The translations under genes were made by a program, and so were the position numbers. DNA of 38,961 bases, taken from a bacterium. Its GTDB lineage: Bacteria; Patescibacteriota; Minisyncoccia; Phycocordibacterales; VMGT01. Below the pieces are notes generated by a model. That model was not told the origin of the DNA and did no database searches. It saw nothing but the letters and a program-made list of their open reading frames with translations. Positions 17,739-24,887 of this stretch are shown piece by piece; the stretch's first letter is position 1, and each line of letters opens with the position of its first letter. The DNA is taken from assembly GCA_030697645.1 (NCBI GenBank), contig JAUYPI010000020.1, forward strand, positions 1 to 38,961. Reading direction: 5' to 3'.

Positions 17739-17767
17739 TGGATACGAAACAATGACGCACGTGTCAA
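17739..17767 (-). promoter_or_regulatory. Sigma70-like promoter of pbpC
   Basis: On the minus strand, TTGACA (17767-17762), a 17-nt spacer and TATCCA (17744-17739) lie about 60 nt before the start codon. The surrounding sequence (CGTTG, 8 nt, TTGAC, then CACG..CGT and TTTCGTAT) is shared with the murA-like promoter at 4859-4887. This suggests that the two peptidoglycan genes are co-regulated. Confidence 0.65.
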
Positions 17768-17874
17768 GAGTTTCGCAACGGAATACGTCTTTATTTATTG
17801 CAGCTGAGGGTTTATTATAGAGGACCAAGGTCGAAAGCTTAAAAAATTACGCTAAAAATTACGCTATAGAATTT

Positions 17875-18534
17875 ATGAACACTCCAAATTCAATGATCGT
17901 GCCGGTTGTGGTTGCTCTGATACTCGGCGGGATTGGCGGCTATTTTGCCGCAAGCAGCATGGGCGAAAGCGTCGCGGAGAAAGAGGGAACATCGTCTGAG
18001 GTGGCGATGCCTGAGCCGAGCGCAAATACCGCAGCGGTCAATACCGCTCTGGCCGGGACGGACGAGTGGAAAATACAAAACGCCATGAGCGCGGCGCCAG
18101 AGGCGATCTCAAAGGACGCGACCGTCCTCGACTGGCCAGCCAAGGAGGGCGATCAGCTTCGACCGCTTCGCGCAGGGACGAATACATGGACGTGTACCCC
18201 CGACATGCCTACCTCGCCCGGCAATGATCCGTTTTGCGGCGACGAGATGTCTATGCAGTGGTTTGGCGCGTATATGAGCAAGAAAACGCCGAAAATAGCG
18301 CAGGCAGGCATCGGCTACATGCTCCAGGGCGGCTCGGACGCCTCAAACACCGATCCATTCGCCGTGGCGCCGAAAGAGGGAGAACAATGGTTGTCAGCGC
18401 CGCCGCACATCATGATCTTCCCAGTCTCGAAGCTCGATATGAAAGTATATGGCACTGATCCGATGTCAGGGAAACCGTGGATCATGTGGGCAGGAACGCC
18501 CTACGAGCACCTCATGGTTCCGGTTCAGCAATAA
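17875..18534 (+). CDS. Exported protein of unknown function with conserved WTC/GGSDASNTDP motifs
   Basis: This 219-residue protein has a hydrophobic N-terminus (about 7-29, VPVVVALILGGIGGYFAAS) that acts as a signal or anchor, a low-complexity linker, then a compact domain. Notable motifs are KDATVLDWP, GTNTWTCTPDMPTSPGNDP, GYMLQGGSDASNTDPFA, PPHIMIFP and WIMWAGTPYEHLMVPV. From memory, similar unannotated secreted proteins occur in other bacteria, but I cannot assign an activity. Two cysteines (in WTC and PFC) could form a disulfide. The start ATG follows TATAGA by 4 nt. A second possible promoter is TTTATT (17790-17795)/17 nt/TATTAT (17813-17818). A 12-nt tandem repeat (AAAAATTACGCT) precedes the gene. 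A strong terminator follows it. Confidence 0.85.
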   Translation: MNTPNSMIVPVVVALILGGIGGYFAASSMGESVAEKEGTSSEVAMPEPSANTAAVNTALAGTDEWKIQNAMSAAPEAISKDATVLDWPAKEGDQLRPLRAGTNTWTCTPDMPTSPGNDPFCGDEMSMQWFGAYMSKKTPKIAQAGIGYMLQGGSDASNTDPFAVAPKEGEQWLSAPPHIMIFPVSKLDMKVYGTDPMSGKPWIMWAGTPYEHLMVPVQQ

Positions 18535-18558
18535 CCTCTGATTTTTGTAGCACAGAAC

Positions 18559-18588
18559 CCCCCGCAACGAATTCATTGCGGGGGTTTT
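18559..18588 (+). terminator. Rho-independent terminator
   Basis: A nine-base-pair stem CCCCCGCAA/TTGCGGGGG with loop CGAATTCA is followed by TTTT. It ends transcription of the exported protein gene at 17875-18534. Confidence 0.85.
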
Positions 18589-18671
18589 GTCATGGTTCCT
18601 CCAAACGAAACTCTTTTATCCGGCGATGGGTTGTCTTAGGTATGATGCTGAAGCACGCGGGAATCGCACAC

Positions 18672-19949
18672 ATGAAAAGGGATAGAAACGCGCAAAAACT
18701 TTTTGTGATCGCCATCATCGGGGCGGCGTGTTGGGGAGCGAGCCTGCTCGTGTTGCGCACGGTAGCGGGGCGGGAGCAGCGATTTGACGAGGCAAAAAAC
18801 GACATCGCAGGGACATGGGGGAATCGGCAAGTGGTGTTCGGCCCGCTGCTTGTGGTCGAGACGGGCGGGTCGGAGGCGGACGGTTCGCGACAAACATTTT
18901 ATATACTCCCCGCGACCCTGTACTACGAGACAGAGCTTGAACCGGAGAAACGCTCGAGGGGTATTTTTTCTACGCCGGTATATACGGGTCGGGTTAAGAT
19001 ATCAGGCACATTTTCTGCGGCAGACATGCCGCAGGTAGTGGCGGCTGCCGACGGAAAAACCGCGCGCATTGCTGTGGCAGTGACAGACACCCGCGGCATC
19101 GAGAAGCAGCTTGATTTCAAGTGGCAGGAAAAAACAATTCCATTTGAACCCGGGTCAGACATCGCCGCGCTCGGCAGGTCCGGGCTGCATGGGAGCGTGC
19201 CGGTTGACACGCTGCGCTCGGATGTTTCTTTCTCCTTCATGTTCGATGTGAAAGGGAGCGAAGGAATATCCTTTGCCCCGATCGGACGAGAGACTCTGAT
19301 CAGCGCGTTGTCAGTATGGAAGTCGCCGAAGTTTTTCGGGTCTTTTCTGCCTGCGGAGCACTCCCTGTCCGCGTCTGGTTTTGCGGCCCAGTGGCGCATA
19401 TCGTCATTCGGCCGCTCATATCCGCAGGCCTGGGAGAATCACGAGGTTGATTTTGAGGACATCGTCCGTTCCGCCGCAGGAGTTGATCTCTTTGAGCACG
19501 CGGATCTCTACACCAAATTATTCAGGAGCATTAAGTACGCAGTTCTTTTTATCGCAGTAACATTTTTGGCCTTTTTTCTTTTTGAAACATTGGCAGGCGT
19601 GCGGATTCACCCTCTGCAGTACGCGCTTGTCGGCGCTGCGCTCTCCCTTTTCTACCTTCTGTTACTCTCGCTCGCGGAACACGTCGGATTTTTCGTGGCC
19701 TATGTGATTGCGACACTTATGACGGCAAGTCTTATTTCCCTCTACAGCGCACGCGTGCTCATTAAAAAACATCGGGCGGTTCTGATTTTCGCCGCACTCG
19801 TTGCTCTCTATGGCTACTTGTATTTTGTTCTTCTCCTCGAAGAGTACGCGCTGCTTTTCGGCTCACTCCTCCTTTTCGTCTTGCTCGCTTCTCTGATGTA
19901 TCTGACGCGCAATGTCAATTGGTTTGAGGCCGGGGTTACAGATCCATGA
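18672..19949 (+). CDS. creD: CreD-like inner membrane protein
   Basis: The protein is about 425 residues; E. coli CreD is 450. An N-terminal transmembrane segment (KLFVIAIIGAACWGASLLVL) is followed by a large extracytoplasmic beta-rich domain starting REQRFDEAKNDIAGTWGNRQVVFGPLLVV. Five or six closely spaced transmembrane helices follow, ending in YLTRNVNWFE. In enterobacteria CreD belongs to the CreBC envelope-stress regulon and its overexpression gives colicin tolerance; its biochemical role is unknown. No CreB/CreC pair is present here. TATGAT at 18641-18646 looks like a -10 element, so ATG 18672 is preferred over the two ATGs that overlap it. Confidence 0.85.
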   Translation: MKRDRNAQKLFVIAIIGAACWGASLLVLRTVAGREQRFDEAKNDIAGTWGNRQVVFGPLLVVETGGSEADGSRQTFYILPATLYYETELEPEKRSRGIFSTPVYTGRVKISGTFSAADMPQVVAAADGKTARIAVAVTDTRGIEKQLDFKWQEKTIPFEPGSDIAALGRSGLHGSVPVDTLRSDVSFSFMFDVKGSEGISFAPIGRETLISALSVWKSPKFFGSFLPAEHSLSASGFAAQWRISSFGRSYPQAWENHEVDFEDIVRSAAGVDLFEHADLYTKLFRSIKYAVLFIAVTFLAFFLFETLAGVRIHPLQYALVGAALSLFYLLLLSLAEHVGFFVAYVIATLMTASLISLYSARVLIKKHRAVLIFAALVALYGYLYFVLLLEEYALLFGSLLLFVLLASLMYLTRNVNWFEAGVTDP

Positions 19950-19959
19950 GTACATAAAT

Positions 19960-19997
19960 CCCCCTGCCGCGAGAACAAGCTGCGGCAGGGGGGGGGG
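19960..19997. terminator. GC-rich hairpin between creD-like and DUF2934-like genes
   Basis: An eleven-base-pair stem CCCCCTGCCGC/GCGGCAGGGGG lies between two convergent genes, followed on the plus strand by a run of ten G in total (19988-19997) rather than T. On the minus strand the stem is followed by ATTTATGT. It probably works as a shared barrier. The G-run is also a likely place for sequencing or assembly error. Confidence 0.5.
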
Positions 19998-20006
19998 TCT
20001 AACCTC

Positions 20007-20324
20007 CTAGGTGTTGTCCGTTACGTAATACATCGTAGCGATGTAGCGTTCCGCATCAAGCCAATCAGTGAGCGCGTCGGCATCTTTGCGCCCTTGATAC
20101 AATTGCTCGGCCCGGAGGCGAATGGGTACGGCAGCTGAATCACGATAAAAGATTGATGCAATAGGGCCCCCCGTGCATTCGATGCGAGCACGGTCCCAAT
20201 CATTCATCCGGCGAGCCACTTCTTCCGCTTGCCACAGTTCATAGGCATACTGTCTGACCATTGCGTGGAATCTTTTTCGTGATATTGGGTTTTTTGATCC
20301 TACCGAACGAAGTTGTGTTGCCAT
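20007..20324 (-). CDS. Small DUF2934-like protein
   Basis: This 105-residue soluble protein resembles DUF2934, whose hallmark is an AYELW..G segment followed by W..AE. Here RQYAYELWQAEE...DWDRARIE (about residues 24-49) is followed by a second similar unit RLRAEQLYQGRKD...DWLDAERYI. It may therefore be a tandem duplication of the motif. The function of DUF2934 is unknown. The start has a clear Shine-Dalgarno (GGGAGGAA, 3-4 nt before the ATG), unusual among the genes of this window, and composition is lower in GC than neighbours. It is convergent with the creD-like gene. Confidence 0.6.
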   Translation of the reverse strand: MATQLRSVGSKNPISRKRFHAMVRQYAYELWQAEEVARRMNDWDRARIECTGGPIASIFYRDSAAVPIRLRAEQLYQGRKDADALTDWLDAERYIATMYYVTDNT

Positions 20325-20420
20325 GGCTTCCTCCCATGTATTTCAAATTGCCTACTCAAAAATTTTGGACCTGCGTATAGAGTGCCATATGTTTGACTAA
20401 AGAGCAAGCTAATAAGTCTG

Positions 20421-20435
20421 ATATCATCGTGATAT
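20421..20435. promoter_or_regulatory. Small palindrome in the gap between two divergent genes
   Basis: ATATCA-TCG-TGATAT lies midway between the minus-strand DUF2934-like gene and the plus-strand VOC gene, in an AT-rich 191-bp gap. It could be an operator for either gene. No promoter pair was firmly recognised. Confidence 0.25.
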
Positions 20436-20515
20436 AATTTATGTATACTATGATAAGCACAAGTTTCGATGGGTGAGGTCGTTATCATGTTATTAGATAA
20501 ATTCGTGAAAAAGCT

Positions 20516-20881
20516 ATGCTCAATTTAAATTCGATCATGGTGGGGACGATGCAGCCGAAGGCGCTCGCGGAGTTTTATGTGGGCGTGTTCGGCAAACCCG
20601 CCGATATGAGCGAGGGGGAGTGGTCCGGCTGGATGGTGGGGAGTGCTTTTTTCTCGGTAGGGCAGCATTCCGACGCGAAAGGTTCTGCAAAGGAACCGGC
20701 GCGGATCATGTTTAACCTCGAGACTGCCGACGTGAAGCTCGAATTTGAGCGGATCAAGGCACGAGGAGCCACCGTCATCAAGGAGCCGTATGAGGCCGAG
20801 GGTCACGAGGGGATGTGGATCGCGACATTCGCCGATCCTGACGGCAACTATTTTCAACTCATGAGCCCGTGGAAGGAGTAA
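20516..20881 (+). CDS. VOC (glyoxalase/bleomycin-resistance/dioxygenase) family protein
   Basis: This 121-residue protein is a single vicinal-oxygen-chelate domain made of two beta-alpha-beta-beta-beta units. Family landmarks are PKALAEFYVGVFGKP at the start and WIATFADPDGNYFQLMSP at the end, with the C-terminal metal-ligand position of the FADPDGNxF motif. VOC proteins include glyoxalases, fosfomycin- or bleomycin-resistance proteins and dioxygenases; nothing here selects among these. It is a single-gene unit ended by a hairpin at 20947-20973. Confidence 0.9.
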   Translation: MLNLNSIMVGTMQPKALAEFYVGVFGKPADMSEGEWSGWMVGSAFFSVGQHSDAKGSAKEPARIMFNLETADVKLEFERIKARGATVIKEPYEAEGHEGMWIATFADPDGNYFQLMSPWKE

Positions 20882-20946
20882 ATTGTCGTGTCGACGTTTT
20901 CAATGAACGTGGAGCGAACGGAGAGTGCGTGGAGCAATGGTGCACG

Positions 20947-20973
20947 AACAGAAGCGAGAGCTTCTGTTTTATT
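20947..20973 (+). terminator. Rho-independent terminator of the VOC gene
   Basis: The stem AACAGAAGC/GCTTCTGTT with loop GAGA is followed by TTATT. It lies 66 nt after the VOC stop codon. Confidence 0.75.
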
Positions 20974-21006
20974 CGTCGGCATTTTTATGTTTCCAAACAG
21001 TAGCTA

Positions 21007-21049
21007 GCGCACCACATTTTTTTCGATGCGTCAGTTCCGCGCGCATCGA
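21007..21049. repeat. Dispersed ~43-bp repeat, copy 2
   Basis: This is the second copy of the element at 4899-4940, with CGATGCGTCAGTTCCGCGCG as the conserved core. Here TCGATGCG/CGCATCGA forms a complete eight-base-pair stem. No promoter lies next to this copy, unlike copy 1. Confidence 0.65.
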
Positions 21050-21150
21050 GCCCTCCTTGGAGTATCGGGAAAAGAGCACGACTGGAGAGTCTGGCAAGAC
21101 GACGCCTCGCTCAAGACGCCCCAAAACGGGCTTCCCTGAAAATTAGCAAA

Positions 21151-21187
21151 ATAAAAACACCGGCCAACTCGGGCCAGTGTTTTTATT
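21151..21187. terminator. Bidirectional terminator-like hairpin
   Basis: The arms AAAAACACcGGCC and GGCCaGTGTTTTT give U-runs on both strands. No recognised gene ends here, so it may bound an unannotated transcript in 20974-21150, or separate the VOC unit from what follows. Confidence 0.6.
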
Positions 21188-21475
21188 GACGCCAGCAGAC
21201 TGTTCGCGACGACACTGCCAGTGTTTTGAAACAGAAAAAACCTCCCGATGTATAAAATTGTGTCGGGAGATTCAAGGTGCGGAGTGGATACCGCGCTTGT
21301 TGTCCGCTTTGCGGACAGGAACAAACTTTCGTTTGTTTTTGAAGAACAAAGTTCCGTACTTAAAAAGTACAAAACTTTTTTCATCTATAGTAATCTTATT
21401 ATTTATAGCTTCCCTCCGTCAAACGTTATTGCTGTGGATAATTAATTGATAAACAAATTTGAAAAGCTGTCAAGT
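21188..21475. other. AT-rich stretch with a cluster of hairpins
   Basis: Several stems follow one another: CTCCCGA/TCGGGAG, TGTCCGC-TTT-GCGGACA, GGAAC...GTTCC enclosing AAAC-TTTC-GTTT, and GTACTT-AAA-AAGTAC followed by AAAACTTTTTTC. Two ORFs (21177-21449 and 21248-21445) cross it but resemble no known protein. It may be a structured RNA or decayed mobile DNA. Confidence 0.3.
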
Positions 21476-21568
21476 ATGAAAGATCATTCAGGCGAGCAGA
21501 AGCCCGACGGCTCACTTAGTGCTCCAGAGCAGGCAGGGTGTGATTTCGAGAAAAGCAAATCATCGTAA
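21476..21568 (+). CDS. Possible 30-residue small protein
   Basis: The ORF reads MKDHSGEQKPDGSLSAPEQA followed by GCDFEKSKSS. It is hydrophilic and matches no family I know. It is supported only by position: a good terminator follows 33 nt downstream and no other gene explains that terminator. There is no clear Shine-Dalgarno. It could equally be chance within a non-coding transcript. Confidence 0.25.
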   Translation: MKDHSGEQKPDGSLSAPEQAGCDFEKSKSS

Positions 21569-21600
21569 TTGCACTCCAACACGCCGTGGAGGCAAGGAAA

Positions 21601-21644
21601 ACGGACGCTGCGACCTTTGTTAGAGCGTCCGTTTTGGTTTTTTT
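21601..21644 (+). terminator. Rho-independent terminator
   Basis: ACGGACGCT pairs with AGCGTCCGT and is followed by TTTGGTTTTTTT. The end of the T-run overlaps the -35 box of the next promoter, so the upstream transcript is cleanly separated from the methyltransferase gene. Confidence 0.75.
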
Positions 21645-21672
21645 GACAATTGTCTCGTCGCAGTAGTATACT
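21643..21672 (+). promoter_or_regulatory. Sigma70-like promoter of the exopolysaccharide locus
   Basis: TTGACA (21643-21648), an 18-nt spacer and TATACT (21667-21672) give the best consensus promoter in the window. Transcription would start near 21680, leaving a leader of about 55 nt before the methyltransferase ATG at 21733. It may drive several genes of the locus. Confidence 0.75.
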
Positions 21673-21732
21673 GTTCGTACTAAATAAACGTGCTGTCTGG
21701 CAGGGGAAACCGAAGGCGCGTATCTGAACGAT

Positions 21733-23103
21733 ATGGCTTCTTCCCTGCGAGATTCGTTGTCCTATACAACGCGCGCGTCATGTCGCGTATGCGGCGCGGC
21801 GGCATTCCTCGATGTGCTCTCACTCGGGGAGTTGTTTGTTTCTAATTTTATTGACGCAGGCCTCTCGGGTACGCGCGCGCCGCTTGAGCTCGTACTCTGT
21901 GCGAGAGAGCGGGGCGGCTGCGGACTCGTGCAACTTCGGCACAGCGTGGATCAGGATGCGCTCTACCGCGCGTATTGGTACCGCTCCGGCACAAATGTGA
22001 GCATGCGTAGCGAGCTTGCCGCGATTGCTCGGAGGGCAGAAGAGATCGCGGTGCCCCAGCGCGGTGATATCGTGCTCGACATCGGCGCCAACGACGGCAC
22101 ACTCCTTCGGAGTTACCGAGCGCGCGGCGTCATCCGCGCGGGCTTTGAGCCCGCGCGGAATTTGCGCGTGGATGCCGAGGTCGGCGGCGCGAGCATCATC
22201 AGCGATTTTTTTAACACACGATCATTTTTTGCGCGTTTCCCGGCGCGGCGCGCAAAAGTCGTAACCGCGATCGCGATGTTCTATGACCTTGAGGATCCGA
22301 ACGCCTTTGTTGCCGATCTTGCCTCGGTTCTCGCGCCGGATGGACTCGCGATTATTCAGATGAGCTACTTGCCGCTCATGCTCTCACAGAATGCATTCGA
22401 TAACATTTGTCATGAGCACCTTGAGTATTATGCGCTCGGGTCGCTCGAATTCCTTCTCGCACGGCATGGTCTCGAGATATTTGACGTTGAACTTAACGAG
22501 GTCAATGGCGGCAGTTTTCGCACCTATGTGCGTCATCGTGGAGCGCGGGCTCCTTACACGACGGACGGGCACGAGCGCGTTGCGGCGCTCCGGATTGATG
22601 AGGTTCTGCTCGCTCTCGAGACGCCCGCACCGTATCTCGCCTTTGCTTCGCGCGTGGAGCGTGTCAGGGCTGAGCTCGTCAGCTTCCTCGCGCGCGAGGT
22701 TGCGGCAGGAAAGCAAATTTATGTCTATGGCGCTTCAACGAAGGGGAATACGTTACTTCAGTATTTCGACCTCGACACACGCCTCATTAGAGGAGCGGCC
22801 GAGCGCAACCAACTGAAATGGGGCTTACGCACCGTCGGGACGGACATCCCTATAATTTCCGAGGTTGAAGCGCGCTCCGAGAATCCTGACTACTTTCTCG
22901 CTCTGCCGTGGCATTTCATGCCCGAGTTTCTTGAGCGCGAACGTACATTCCTCGAACGTGGGGGGAAGTTTATTGTGCCTCTCCCGGAGTTCCGCGTGGT
23001 CGGGCTTGACGAAATTCGAAATACGAATATCGAAATCCGAAACAATATCGAAATCAAAATGTTCCAATGTCCGAAACACGAGCGTCGTGTTTTGAGCGTT
23101 TGA
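21733..23103 (+). CDS. SAM-dependent sugar C-methyltransferase
   Basis: The 456-residue protein has the three-part layout of NDP-hexose C-methyltransferases such as TylC3 or NovU. These are an N-terminal Zn-binding part (CRVCG at 17-21 and a later CGL), a class I SAM fold with VLDIGANDGTLL, and a C-terminal part with YVYGASTKGNTLLQYFDL. The conserved FDNICHEHLEYYALGSLEFLLARHG segment is present. It would add a methyl group to a keto-deoxysugar nucleotide, giving a branched sugar. The native protein probably ended near PLPEFRVVG. The last ~28 residues (IRNTNIEIRNNIEIK...) are encoded by a palindromic repeat, so the stop has been displaced. It is first in the polysaccharide locus and directly behind the promoter at 21643. 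Confidence 0.88.
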   Translation: MASSLRDSLSYTTRASCRVCGAAAFLDVLSLGELFVSNFIDAGLSGTRAPLELVLCARERGGCGLVQLRHSVDQDALYRAYWYRSGTNVSMRSELAAIARRAEEIAVPQRGDIVLDIGANDGTLLRSYRARGVIRAGFEPARNLRVDAEVGGASIISDFFNTRSFFARFPARRAKVVTAIAMFYDLEDPNAFVADLASVLAPDGLAIIQMSYLPLMLSQNAFDNICHEHLEYYALGSLEFLLARHGLEIFDVELNEVNGGSFRTYVRHRGARAPYTTDGHERVAALRIDEVLLALETPAPYLAFASRVERVRAELVSFLAREVAAGKQIYVYGASTKGNTLLQYFDLDTRLIRGAAERNQLKWGLRTVGTDIPIISEVEARSENPDYFLALPWHFMPEFLERERTFLERGGKFIVPLPEFRVVGLDEIRNTNIEIRNNIEIKMFQCPKHERRVLSV

Positions 23104-23157
23104 ATTTTGGTCATTCGGATTTGTTTCGAATTTCGTGCTTCGATATTCGGATTTCAA
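23011..23157. repeat. Word-type palindromic element 1 (CGAAAT words)
   Basis: The left arm is made of variants of CGAAATNCGAA and the right arm of their complements (TTTCGAATTTCG, CGATATTCGGATTT), around the core CACGAGCGTCGTG (23077-23089). The left half and core are translated as the tail of the methyltransferase. Confidence 0.8.
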
Positions 23158-23199
23158 GAAGACGGGGGACATCAATGTCTCGGATTTGTTATCCAATGT

Positions 23200-24666
23200 A
23201 TGGAAACAGGGCGGCGCAGAATCAATTACGGCGGCATGTTTGCCGGGCTGCTCTGCGTTGCGCTCGGTATATTTTTGGGCGCGGCGACCATGCGGGTTCT
23301 CATGGCGTACATGCTCGTCGGCGGCGACGATTATCCTCCTCAGGTAGTTCGCGGACTACATCGAGAGGTGAGCCAAGTGAGACTGAATAATCCAGCACGT
23401 ACCCCCGAACCTCGCCTCATCGCTCGGGAGGGCGGGGCACGAGGCATTTCCTACGGCCTCGCTGCGCTTTCTGGTCGCGCCCTCGCGTCTACGAGCGGCG
23501 TATTTTCGGAGACAGAAGTATATGCTCGCGACTCCGTGGCGAAAATGCCGGACGAGCGTATCCCTCCGGGACCGTTTCGCACGGGAGCCACAGCGCCGAT
23601 TTTCGACGACGGTCTTACACCAGGTTGGGATGACTGGTCTTGGAGTGTAGAGCGCGAGCATGTCGCAGGGAGTGATGCGCCAGCCGGGGAGCGCTTACTC
23701 GAGGCGCGGTTTCTCGCGCCGTGGGCCGGACTTTATTTTCACACCGCTGGTTTTGCACCGTACGTTAATGACGTGCTCGCGCTCTCGATTAGGACGGATG
23801 ACGAGACCCCCCCAATTCTTTCAGTCGAGTTTTTCGAGCAGCCGGGCCAAGGACTCGGCGCGGTTGCTCTCGCGAGCTATGTAGCTGGGGGCGTACTCTC
23901 GCGCGGGGTTTGGGAAGAGGCGCGGATCCCCCTCGCTGATCTCCGCGCCGCGTGGGGGACGACGACTGGTTTTGCCATTGTCAGCGACTCGCGAGCGAGC
24001 GTGATGCTCGACCAGATTTACATTACTCCTGGGATCGGCTCGACGCGCTTCCTCCCCATGCCTCCGTCGCCGGTGCAGCCCGTTTTACTCGCGGACGTTT
24101 TCGGTGCGCCATCGCTCTACCGTGCGGCGCCTGCCTGGAGTGACTGGAAGAGCGCGTACGGCGAGCACCGCTTTGAGGACGGAGTGCTTCGCATTGAGAC
24201 AAAACAACCGGAAACTGCGACGCTGATCGAGCTTGTGGGGAGCGGGCACTGGCGCGATTACGAGACAGCGATGCGTCTCAATTGGCATCGTGGGGCCTCT
24301 ACGATTGAAACGATTGTGCGATTTGCCGATGAGCGCAACTATCTCGCGTGCGCGTGGAATCTGCACAGCACACACCTTCATGCGGAAATCAGGAACATTC
24401 ATGACGGCGAGATGAGCCAGGTTTCGAGCTGGAGCGGCGCTCTGCCTCTGCCGTATTTTGAGTCGTGGCGCGATATTGAGATCGGCGTGCGCGTTGTCGG
24501 AGATAGCATCGCATGTCTCCATAATGGCGAGGCGGTACTCAGCGGCACCATTCTCGCAGACGCCCCTCTGCCCGAGCGCGGCGGCATTGCGCTCAAAACG
24601 TGGGAGCCGGAGGCGGGGTACACGATACTTGCTATTGAAGACGTCGAAGTGTTTGAGGCGCGGTAA
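23200..24666 (+). CDS. Membrane-anchored protein with two carbohydrate-binding-like beta-sandwiches
   Basis: The protein is about 488 residues. One N-terminal transmembrane segment (MFAGLLCVALGIFLGAATMRVLMAYML) is followed by a linker. A jelly-roll resembling CBM/CIA30-type modules (about 105-275, with ISIRTD- and IPLADL-like strands) follows. The second jelly-roll, of LamG or 3-keto-disaccharide-hydrolase (DUF1080) type, ends GGIALKTWEPEAGYTILAIEDVEV. No catalytic residues are assigned. Position just before the processive synthase suggests it holds or guides the glycan outside the membrane, as BcsB does in cellulose secretion; this is inference. ATG 23200 is preferred because the upstream part of the frame is repeat DNA. 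Confidence 0.65.
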   Translation: METGRRRINYGGMFAGLLCVALGIFLGAATMRVLMAYMLVGGDDYPPQVVRGLHREVSQVRLNNPARTPEPRLIAREGGARGISYGLAALSGRALASTSGVFSETEVYARDSVAKMPDERIPPGPFRTGATAPIFDDGLTPGWDDWSWSVEREHVAGSDAPAGERLLEARFLAPWAGLYFHTAGFAPYVNDVLALSIRTDDETPPILSVEFFEQPGQGLGAVALASYVAGGVLSRGVWEEARIPLADLRAAWGTTTGFAIVSDSRASVMLDQIYITPGIGSTRFLPMPPSPVQPVLLADVFGAPSLYRAAPAWSDWKSAYGEHRFEDGVLRIETKQPETATLIELVGSGHWRDYETAMRLNWHRGASTIETIVRFADERNYLACAWNLHSTHLHAEIRNIHDGEMSQVSSWSGALPLPYFESWRDIEIGVRVVGDSIACLHNGEAVLSGTILADAPLPERGGIALKTWEPEAGYTILAIEDVEVFEAR

Positions 24667-24700
24667 TTTTTTCGGCGTTGGGCATAATGGTTGGTTAAGC

Positions 24701-24825
24701 AAATTTTCAATTTTCAATAAATTTTCAATGACTCAATGACGGACGACGTCGTGTTTGAAAATTGATTCATTGCAAAATTGATTGAAAATTGATAATTGAA
24801 AATTGATAATTGATAATTGAAAATT
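24701..24825. repeat. Word-type palindromic element 2 (TTTTCAAT words)
   Basis: The left arm iterates ATTTTCAA and the right arm iterates TTGAAAATTGAT. They flank the core GGACGACGTCGTGTTTGA near 24741-24757. It fills the gap between the carbohydrate-binding gene and the GT2 fusion. Confidence 0.85.
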
Positions 24826-24887
24826 CCGACACGATATGCGAGCTTTGACGTTTAATATCGATGCACTGTCTTGAGTCTTGAGTATTT

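Noticed and set aside
20925-21146. 73-codon ORF after the VOC gene
   Set aside because: It crosses a terminator and the dispersed 43-bp repeat and has no recognisable sequence.
21177-21449. Overlapping ORFs in the AT-rich gap
   Set aside because: They lie across several hairpins and two frames are equally open. No domain or ribosome site supports either.
24701-24825. CRISPR-like repeats
   Set aside because: The short words are contiguous and form complementary arms. There are no unique spacers of constant length and no cas genes.
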